Below, in pieces: positions 1 to 5,638 of a stretch of DNA of 8,148 bases. A model generated the notes under the pieces. It had not been told where the DNA came from, did not search any database, and worked only from the letters and a program-made list of their open reading frames with translations. Within the stretch, counting starts at the first letter, position 1. Each line of letters begins with the position of its first letter. The translations under genes were made by a program, and so were the position numbers. The stretch comes from Planctomycetota bacterium (GTDB taxonomy: Bacteria; Planctomycetota; UBA11346). The DNA is taken from contig JAHEDF010000158.1 of NCBI GenBank assembly GCA_024641365.1, positions 1-8,148 of the forward strand. Reading direction: 5' to 3'.

Positions 1-1
1 G

Positions 2-313
2 ACCATAGACATGGGACCCTATTTAGTTGGCGGTACCATTGCCTATCGCACACCATTGTGGCGACCATTCTGGGGGCATTCGACGACACCATTTGTTGAT
101 CGGCAAACCATTTTAGAATTGTTTTTCGATACCGCTAAAGCCTCAACTGATAAGCTCAACGGCAACAGTGATTGGTATCGCTCTATTGGCGCAAATATTC
201 ACATGAGTTGGGTTGCTTGGGAATTATTGATCAATCCTGGGGTCGGTATCGCTTACCAACTTGATGGCAAAGAAGATGTAAGAGGCTTGTTTGGCTTAGA
301 TTTCTTGTGGTAG
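2..313 (+). CDS. C-terminal end of an outer-membrane beta-barrel protein (5' end outside window)
   Basis: The reading frame is open to the left edge (codons before the ATG at 11 read T-I-D), so this is the tail of a longer gene and the ATG at 11 is probably internal. About 103 residues remain. They show alternating hydrophobic/polar strands separated by turns: GGTIAYRTPLWR, ILELFFDTAKAST, WYRSIGANIHMSW, LLINPGVGIAYQLD and VRGLFGLDFLW. The protein ends in an aromatic residue (Trp) inside the last strand, which is the usual C-terminal signal for insertion of outer-membrane barrels by BamA. The 'YR.PLWR' strand and the 'WYRSIGANI' strand resemble the final strands of BamA-like barrels and of barrels found behind WD40/TolB-like propellers in Gram-negative bacteria, but that is from memory of the pattern only. 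The N-terminal domain, and hence the role, cannot be seen. A 182-base gap separates it from the next gene, so co-transcription is uncertain. Confidence 0.6.
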   Translation, partial: TIDMGPYLVGGTIAYRTPLWRPFWGHSTTPFVDRQTILELFFDTAKASTDKLNGNSDWYRSIGANIHMSWVAWELLINPGVGIAYQLDGKEDVRGLFGLDFLW

Positions 314-457
314 AGCATTAATGCAGGTACGGCTGAATCACCCACCACGGGCCATGGAAAGTCATAGCTATAACGGACTTCGAAGCACAAATGGTGGATT
401 TCTTGCATTGATGAGGACGCAACACAGCGAAGCACTTTCGACATTGGCGATGCGTCA

Positions 458-463
458 TATAGT
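458..463 (+). promoter_or_regulatory. Candidate -10 element (TATAGT) for the secreted Ig/TPR gene
   Basis: TATAGT matches the sigma-70 -10 consensus at five of six positions and would give a leader of roughly 25 bases that contains the ribosome binding site at 483-488. The best -35 partner is poor (TTTCGA at 436-441, three of six, 16-base spacer). The box lies between short inverted arms ATTGG (443-447) and CCAAT (472-476), which could be chance. A second -10-like box, TATAAC at 369-374, has no visible -35 either. This is a weak call. Confidence 0.2.
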
Positions 464-482
464 TCGCGCGCCCAATCTGATT

Positions 483-488
483 GAGGAG
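483..488 (+). promoter_or_regulatory. Ribosome binding site GAGGAG fixing the start at 496
   Basis: GAGGAG lies seven bases before ATG 496. It decides between two possible starts. A TTG at 481 would extend the protein by five residues but would overlap this Shine-Dalgarno sequence, with no such site of its own. The ATG at 496 also gives a clean signal peptide beginning MANRTP. Confidence 0.75.
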
Positions 489-495
489 CGTAACG

Positions 496-2169
496 ATGGC
501 AAATCGCACCCCCTTTTTATTACTTTCAACAACTGTGTTAGGTTTATGTAGTGTTAGCTACGCCGCTGATGAAACACAAATATTATATACCAATAAACGT
601 GATCAACCATTACCGCTCAGTAATGTTGAAGTAGGTGCCATTAAAAAATCACGCTTATTTGTCAGCACCGATAATGGAAGAAATTGGGTTTTACAACACG
701 AAATGCAGGTGCCAGAAGATGCAAAGGAAGTTCCTAAATTTCCTTTTCACGCGGTTTCAGATGGTGCCTACGGCGTAATTCCCTGCACGACTTATCGTAA
801 CGGAAAAATTGAACCCGACCCTGTTCCTGGGCAGGCTCCACCATTTATTATTATGGTAGATACCATCGCGCCAACTATTAGCTCCTTCGACGCAACTATG
901 ATTGGACGTTCTGCGCAAAAAGCCGTGGTGCGAGTAACGTGGTCGGTCAAAGACTTACATCTCGGTACAGAACCAATTGCCATTGAAGCCACCACTGAAA
1001 GCGACACGCGTTATACAACCATTCATCGTGGTGACAAAGATGGTGCCGCTGAATTAGTTGTTCCGGTCACACCTGAATCGAGCGCCGTGCAATTACGTTT
1101 AGTCGTCACCGATTTAGCGCGCAATGTTACTATTTCACCAAGTCGCAGTTTTTCCGTTGAGCCATTGAAAAAAGATCCTCCAGAAAAACCACAGACAGTC
1201 GCACCCACAGACCCCAAAGATGCACTCGCACAAGCCGCCGGAACTCTTCCCTCTTTAGCTGAAGTCGGAGTGCCATCCAACAAACCATTGCCAACCACAC
1301 CTATCGCTCGTCCATCACAAGAAAACCCCAACGCCATTACCGCTCCGAAAACAACACCAGCATTAACAGAAGTCCCTGCTGTTCCCACAGTCACATCAGT
1401 CGACCCCCAACCAAATCCTCCGCCAGCACCGAAACCAAATACTGAAACTGAAACAGAACACGCCGATATTGTTGTAAACGGTAAACCCTACGAACCACCG
1501 ACACCGCCAGTAAATACACCACAAAAAACGGATGAACCCGAAGTTGTAATTGCAAGTGACGCAGTTGACCAAGAGTACTACAAAAAATTGGCGGCCATGC
1601 GAAATTTTCCACCAGAAAATGTACGAACGGCGCCACGTGCTGCTGCAACAGCTCCAATTGAAGAAGAAACTACGCCAGCTGTTATTGACGGTCGTCGTTT
1701 ACCGCCTCGTAATATTCCCGAGCAGATTGATGATCCCGTACAATTATTAACTAATGCACGGCTATTTGTTGTTGATGATAAAATTGATGAGGCGTGTGAT
1801 TTGTATGAACGCTTACGTTTCACTAGCATTGGCAAAACTGCATTACATGAGCAAGTACATATTTTAAATGTCAAAGAGCGCCCACGCGATGCAATCACCG
1901 CGATAATGAGTGCGCCAGTTGAAATTGTGACGAATGAAATTCGTCTTGATCATGGTCGGGCATTATTATTAACTGGACGGCCGGAAGAAGTGGTCGATGC
2001 GGTTTCTCTTATTCCTTCCAACGCTCCAGAAAGTCGACCCGCGTTATTACTTATGGTAAAAGCGTATCTCGCTATGGGACGCACAACTGAAGCACATCGC
2101 GGCCTTAATTATTTAGCTCGTGGTGATGATGCGGTTGCTGCCGAAGCACGCGCATTACGCGATCGGTAA
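496..2169 (+). CDS. Secreted protein with Ig-like N-terminal region, proline-rich linker and TPR-like C-terminus
   Basis: The 557-residue product has a Sec signal peptide at residues 1-23 (hydrophobic core FLLLSTTVLGLCSV, likely cleavage SYA|ADE), so it acts in the periplasm or envelope. Residues about 45-125 look like an Ig/fibronectin-type fold: strand SRLFVSTDNGRNW, then FPFHAVSDGAYGV, then VDTIAPTI. A second beta-rich unit runs to about 222 (VRVTWSVKDLHLG through VVTDLARN). This two-part pattern recurs in exported planctomycete proteins. Residues about 223-350 are a low-complexity linker rich in Pro, Thr, Ala and Lys, possibly crossing peptidoglycan. Residues about 410-555 are helical and TPR-like (LLTNARLFVVDDKIDEACDLYERL; ALLLMVKAYLAMGRTTEAHRGLNYLA), suggesting a protein-binding scaffold. 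No enzyme motif is visible. Its stop overlaps the next start (TAATG), so the two genes are probably translated together. Existence of the gene is near certain; the role is unknown. Confidence 0.85.
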   Translation: MANRTPFLLLSTTVLGLCSVSYAADETQILYTNKRDQPLPLSNVEVGAIKKSRLFVSTDNGRNWVLQHEMQVPEDAKEVPKFPFHAVSDGAYGVIPCTTYRNGKIEPDPVPGQAPPFIIMVDTIAPTISSFDATMIGRSAQKAVVRVTWSVKDLHLGTEPIAIEATTESDTRYTTIHRGDKDGAAELVVPVTPESSAVQLRLVVTDLARNVTISPSRSFSVEPLKKDPPEKPQTVAPTDPKDALAQAAGTLPSLAEVGVPSNKPLPTTPIARPSQENPNAITAPKTTPALTEVPAVPTVTSVDPQPNPPPAPKPNTETETEHADIVVNGKPYEPPTPPVNTPQKTDEPEVVIASDAVDQEYYKKLAAMRNFPPENVRTAPRAAATAPIEEETTPAVIDGRRLPPRNIPEQIDDPVQLLTNARLFVVDDKIDEACDLYERLRFTSIGKTALHEQVHILNVKERPRDAITAIMSAPVEIVTNEIRLDHGRALLLTGRPEEVVDAVSLIPSNAPESRPALLLMVKAYLAMGRTTEAHRGLNYLARGDDAVAAEARALRDR

Positions 2170-3140
2170 TGCGTCCATTCTTTCTCGCATCCGGACTCGC
2201 TGTCCCCAAGCGCAGTCTTGTCGTCGATTGTGGAGCGACGGGCGCAGCAACATATAGTCATTGGAAAGATGCGGCGCCAACACCACCAGCCTTAATTGCT
2301 GACACCAGCACTGAAATTGTGCTAAATGCCGCATCCGATCCACAAACATGGTTATCTCATTTCGATTATGTCGTGAATGATCACATTGATGCCGATGGGT
2401 TATTAGCAATTGCTATTGCATGTAATCCAGATGTTGGTTTGCGATATCGGGAATTATGCATTGCTGCCGCTGAGTCTGGTGATTTTTCTGAATGGACCAA
2501 TGAGGCTGGTTTTCGCTTAATGCTGACGCTGCATCAATATATTAGTAAGTTTTCCGAATTAAATAAAAGTTCACAGGATTTATGCAATTTTATTGTTGAT
2601 CATTTTGAAGCGGTTATTCAGGAGTCACAATTACCTGATCATCAACGTGATAGGCAAGTTGCTCGTGTACTGTCCACATCGCAAGCGCTTGCTGAAAATA
2701 AATTATTTACCGTTTTTCAATCGCCCACTGTGGTTGGCGTTCAGTGGCAACGCCGTTATGGTCATGCAGATAGTTTTCGCGTTGTCGATGAAGAAGACGA
2801 TTTGCCCAACTGGTCCCTTTCCACAATTGCTAACTCACATCAATTTCAGTTATTAGCAATGGAAACAATGAGCGGCACAGTTTATCAATTAAATGCTCCG
2901 CCGCATTCATGGGCACGCACCACTATTCGTCCCGCTATATCATGGCCTGAATACACGAAAGTCGCTCAGTCTTTGCAAAACAGCGAAACCGCTACCTGCC
3001 AATGGTTCACGCTTCCGGAATCTCGTAAACACGGTTTTGTCTGCCTTTTAGCAAGTTGCGATGATCATAGTTTAGCCCCATCAGCACACTCATTTGATCA
3101 TGTCTGGCAGATAATTACACAAACCCATGCGGCATCATAA
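2169..3140 (+). CDS. DUF6687-like cytosolic protein of unknown function
   Basis: The product has 323 residues, with no signal peptide and no membrane segment, so it is probably cytosolic. Two conserved-looking blocks stand out near the N-terminus: SHWK...TPPALIADTSTEI (residues 30-50) and VVNDHIDADGLLAIAIA (68-84). This order, 'SHWxG..TP..L.ADTSTEI' followed by 'N.H.D.DG', is what I recall for proteins annotated DUF6687; no search could be run. The DHIDADG block is also reminiscent of the DHH phosphoesterase metal-binding motif (DHDADG-like), but the other DHH-family Asp/His motifs are not obvious, so enzyme activity is only a guess. The rest is mixed, with many His and Asp residues and several Trp. 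The start ATG shares its A with the stop of the upstream gene (TAATG) and has no Shine-Dalgarno sequence, which points to translational coupling. pyrF follows 58 bases downstream. Confidence 0.75.
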   Translation: MRPFFLASGLAVPKRSLVVDCGATGAATYSHWKDAAPTPPALIADTSTEIVLNAASDPQTWLSHFDYVVNDHIDADGLLAIAIACNPDVGLRYRELCIAAAESGDFSEWTNEAGFRLMLTLHQYISKFSELNKSSQDLCNFIVDHFEAVIQESQLPDHQRDRQVARVLSTSQALAENKLFTVFQSPTVVGVQWQRRYGHADSFRVVDEEDDLPNWSLSTIANSHQFQLLAMETMSGTVYQLNAPPHSWARTTIRPAISWPEYTKVAQSLQNSETATCQWFTLPESRKHGFVCLLASCDDHSLAPSAHSFDHVWQIITQTHAAS

Positions 3141-3151
3141 TTCGTCTAATT

Positions 3152-3181
3152 TTGAAGCGGGACTAGCGTTGCCAAAATAAT
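3152..3181 (+). promoter_or_regulatory. Candidate sigma-70 promoter for pyrF
   Basis: In the 58-base gap before pyrF, TTGAAG (3152-3157; four of six to TTGACA) and AATAAT (3176-3181; five of six to TATAAT) are separated by 18 bases. Transcription would start near 3188, about 11 bases before the pyrF ATG. That would explain why pyrF lacks a recognisable Shine-Dalgarno sequence. AT-rich boxes in short gaps arise easily by chance, so the call is weak. Confidence 0.25.
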
Positions 3182-3198
3182 TCCCACCATGCCTACTC

Positions 3199-4152
3199 AT
3201 GACTGACGTGCACGTAGCCGACCATTTACAAAACACCATTGACCACACCAATTCGCTTGCCTGTGTCGGCTTAGATCCACGTCCAAATTTATTGCCACCA
3301 CCACTAAAAGAGGCTGCTCTTTCAGCACATGGCGATACTGCTGCTGCAGTCGCAGCGGCATTTCTCGCATTCAATAAAGGTTTATTAGACGCGGTCGCTG
3401 GTCACTGTGCCGCCGTAAAACCACAATCAGCCTGTTATGAAGCGTATGGTTATGCGGGCGTAAAAGCTTTAGAAGAAACCGTACGCTATGCACAGTCGCT
3501 CAAAATCCCAGTCATTATGGATGCCAAACGCGGCGACATTGGCTCTACTGCCGAGCATTACCAACAAGCATATTTAGGACAGGCACACAGTTTATCTGAC
3601 GCACCATTACCTGGATTACACTGCGACTGGTTAACAATTAACGGTTATTTGGGTGCTGATGGCGTATTGCCTTTTCTCAATAAAAAACCAGGGACTGGTG
3701 GCGTATTTGTTTTGGTGAAAACGAGTAACCCATCGAGTGGCGATCTACAAGATATCGCATTAGCTGCAAATGTCTGTGCTCCAGGAACATCAGAACCTGC
3801 GCAGGCAGCAATGGAATTAATGGCGCAATTAGTAACGCATTGGGGACACGAACGTACTGGCCACTGTGGATTATCCGATGTCGGTGCAGTAGTCGGAGCA
3901 ACTTATCCTGCTCAAGCCAAACGTTTACGACAATTAATGCCACAAACTATTTTTTTAATTCCTGGTTACGGAGCCCAGGGTGGCACTGCTGCTGATGCAT
4001 TAGCTGGGGTCCGAAGTGATGGCCGTGGCGCTATCGTTAATTCAAGCCGTGGTATTATTGGTGCCTGGCAAAAACAGAACACTACTGACTTTGCGGCTGC
4101 TGCGCGTGCTGCGCTTGAAGCTATGAATAAGGATCTTAACAGCGTTCGATAA
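3199..4152 (+). CDS. pyrF: Orotidine 5'-phosphate decarboxylase, type 2
   Basis: PyrF converts orotidine 5'-monophosphate to UMP, the last step of de novo pyrimidine synthesis, in the cytoplasm. The 317-residue product has the family hallmarks in order: CVGLDPRPN (residues 22-30) at the first barrel strand; AAVKPQSACYE (71-81) with the strand-2 lysine K74; the catalytic D-x-K-x-x-D set in IMDAKRGDIGSTAEHY, residues D108, K110 and D113; LTINGYLGADG (145-155); VLVKTSNPSSGD (171-182); and the phosphate-binding end PGYGAQGG (255-262) and NSSRGI (281-286, with R284). Its length and the DAKRGDIGSTA motif fit the longer type 2 group (PyrF subfamily 2) rather than the short type 1 enzymes. The ATG at 3199 is the only upstream-most option, because the frame closes with TAA at 3178 and has no other start; no Shine-Dalgarno sequence precedes it. 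All key catalytic residues are present, so it should be active. Confidence 0.95.
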   Translation: MTDVHVADHLQNTIDHTNSLACVGLDPRPNLLPPPLKEAALSAHGDTAAAVAAAFLAFNKGLLDAVAGHCAAVKPQSACYEAYGYAGVKALEETVRYAQSLKIPVIMDAKRGDIGSTAEHYQQAYLGQAHSLSDAPLPGLHCDWLTINGYLGADGVLPFLNKKPGTGGVFVLVKTSNPSSGDLQDIALAANVCAPGTSEPAQAAMELMAQLVTHWGHERTGHCGLSDVGAVVGATYPAQAKRLRQLMPQTIFLIPGYGAQGGTAADALAGVRSDGRGAIVNSSRGIIGAWQKQNTTDFAAAARAALEAMNKDLNSVR

Positions 4153-4175
4153 AATTGTCGAATTCTCTGTAAATA

Positions 4176-4211
4176 AAAAAACCGCGCCGACTTTCATCGG
4201 CGCGGTTTTTT
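4176..4211. terminator. Bidirectional intrinsic terminator between convergent genes
   Basis: CCGCGCCGA (4182-4190) pairs perfectly with TCGGCGCGG (4197-4205) around a six-base loop CTTTCA. The stem is extended by six A (4176-4181) facing six T (4206-4211). Read from the plus strand it ends pyrF (stop at 4152) with a T tract; read from the minus strand the A tract becomes a T tract and ends the DUF1552 gene, whose stop codon is at 4213-4215, only one base from the structure. It therefore serves both convergent transcription units. Confidence 0.92.
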
Positions 4212-4212
4212 A

Positions 4213-5616
4213 TTAAGCAATTATTTCAGGTATTGGGCCTTCTTGATTAAATCCACCCTTCATCAAAGCAGGATCAAAATCACCATAATGCTTAACTGGT
4301 TCACCATAGGCATTAAGTACACTGGTCCACCAATTACCAAGGGTCTTATGATTGGTTGCACCGTACTCTGGGAATTGAATATAACGGCCTTGGGTTTTCA
4401 TTTTTCCGCCACCGCCACCTAATGTTACCAGTGGCCATGTTTCCAAAGTACCATGATGTTTGTTGCCAGATGGGCTGATGTAAACAATCATGGTGTTATC
4501 GAGCATGTTGCCATTCCCCTCAGGAACGCTTTTCAGTTTTTTGGCAAGATGCGCAATAATTTCAAAATGATGTTTACGAATCATATTACGGCACTCAAAA
4601 CCGGTCTTGCCATCGACTCCTTCGTTATGACCAAAGCCATGAACGCTCCCAGCTTCCAAGCCAAGTCCCTTGTAAACAGTCGCGCTATTATCAATTTTCA
4701 TCGTGCAAACGTTTGTGATTCCGGAAATAAGCGCTGCAGCTATTAAATCGAAATGCGCTTCCTGGCGACGCTCCATAATATCAGACGTATATTTCTCATT
4801 AAATTCCGGGACATTTTTTTCCAAGCTTTTCCGTAACGCCGCAATCTTCACGTCTTGATCTTGCAGACCTTCTAACGCATCAAGATAGTGATCCAACTTA
4901 GCGCGTTCTTGCGACGGCAATGCTTTTTGAATATTTTTTACATCGTTTGACATGAAATCCAATAAATTACGTTTACATAATAATTTTTTATCAATGTATT
5001 TATCTTTTGAAGCTACGGTTCCGAAAAGTTGCTCAAAAACAACTTCTGGCGATGCTTGAAATGGAATTGTTTTTTGCGGACCCGCAGCAGAAATGTCTGG
5101 ATAGACGACGCCTTCCGTGACTCGTGTTCCCCACCCACCGGTTAGGCCTGTAGCCATATGGTTGATCGCTGCTGGATATTTTTTGGAGAGTATCGAATCG
5201 ACTGTTGCACGCTTAGGAAGCGGTGCGCCTTTTTCTCCAGGTGCGCGCCAAACCCCTAACGAGCCATAATTAGATGTATGTCCACCTGAACACATTTTCC
5301 CCGATAATCCCTGAATGATGGCGAGCTGATTTTTGAATGGCTCAAATGGCTCCATTGATGCTTCAAGTTTATGTTTATCGAGTGGGACATTAAAATATTT
5401 TGCTTTGTCAGCCGTCATTTCTGCTAATGTAGGCGGTTCAACTTCCGTTGGCATAATACCACTACTGACTACAACAAAAACAAAGCGCTTTGGCAAGGCC
5501 GCGGCATTACCACCGCTATCAGCGCACAATTGTAATTGGCTTAATATCGGGGACAGCACAGCGTAACCCGCACCAAGCGATATACCTTTAATAAGACTAC
5601 GACGAGTGTAAGACAT
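4213..5616 (-). CDS. DUF1552 family protein, Tat-exported
   Basis: The 467-residue product begins MSYTRRSLIKGISLG, a twin-arginine signal (R5-R6, with I9 and K10 after the arginines) followed by a mild hydrophobic stretch to about residue 30, so it is expected to be exported folded by the Tat pathway. The rest matches the DUF1552 layout: an N-terminal 'RFVFVVVSSGIMP' strand (44-56); 'LAIIQGLSGKMCSGGHTSNYG' (98-118) with H113; a helical middle (205-295) around the EKYTSDIMERRQEAHFDL segment; 'FGHNEG' (328-333); 'LDNTMIVYISPSGNKHHG' (372-389); a glycine run GGGGG (400-404) before KTQGRYIQFP; and 'SVLNAYGEPVKHYGD' (432-446). The last blocks resemble DUF1501 proteins, which are alkaline-phosphatase-like, but catalytic residues are not established. 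It is the second gene of an operon, 22 bases after the cytochrome-like gene. Biochemical function is unknown; its constant pairing with DUF1592 proteins suggests a partner role. Confidence 0.88.
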   Translation of the reverse strand: MSYTRRSLIKGISLGAGYAVLSPILSQLQLCADSGGNAAALPKRFVFVVVSSGIMPTEVEPPTLAEMTADKAKYFNVPLDKHKLEASMEPFEPFKNQLAIIQGLSGKMCSGGHTSNYGSLGVWRAPGEKGAPLPKRATVDSILSKKYPAAINHMATGLTGGWGTRVTEGVVYPDISAAGPQKTIPFQASPEVVFEQLFGTVASKDKYIDKKLLCKRNLLDFMSNDVKNIQKALPSQERAKLDHYLDALEGLQDQDVKIAALRKSLEKNVPEFNEKYTSDIMERRQEAHFDLIAAALISGITNVCTMKIDNSATVYKGLGLEAGSVHGFGHNEGVDGKTGFECRNMIRKHHFEIIAHLAKKLKSVPEGNGNMLDNTMIVYISPSGNKHHGTLETWPLVTLGGGGGKMKTQGRYIQFPEYGATNHKTLGNWWTSVLNAYGEPVKHYGDFDPALMKGGFNQEGPIPEIIA

Positions 5617-5621
5617 GGGGG

Positions 5622-5626
5622 CTCCT
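5622..5626 (-). promoter_or_regulatory. Ribosome binding site AGGAG of the DUF1552 gene
   Basis: Read on the minus strand, AGGAG is followed by five C and then ATG (5616-5614). It lies inside the 22-base gap after the upstream gene, so no promoter is needed between the two genes, and it supports the chosen start with the complete Tat signal. Confidence 0.75.
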
Positions 5627-5638
5627 AAGAAAATGGTA

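Noticed and set aside
443..476. Inverted arms ATTGG / CCAAT around the candidate -10 box
   Set aside because: Only five base pairs with a mismatched interior and a long loop; too weak to call an operator or a terminator.
481..495. TTG start five codons upstream for the Ig/TPR gene
   Set aside because: It overlaps the GAGGAG ribosome site that serves ATG 496 and has no site of its own; it would also put extra residues before a normal signal peptide.
321..551. 76-codon plus-strand frame spanning the spacer after the barrel gene
   Set aside because: It runs into the signal-peptide coding region of the next gene in another frame, lacks a ribosome site and looks like no known protein.
1023..1394. 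123-codon open frame on the minus strand inside the Ig/TPR gene
   Set aside because: It lies entirely within the Pro/Ala/Thr-rich linker-coding part of the real gene; its Gly/Ala/Val-rich product is the expected antisense shadow, with no ribosome site or domain.
5510..5540. Possible lipoprotein cysteine (C31) in the DUF1552 signal region
   Set aside because: The preceding residues are L-Q-L rather than a lipobox ending in Gly, Ala or Ser, so lipidation is unlikely.
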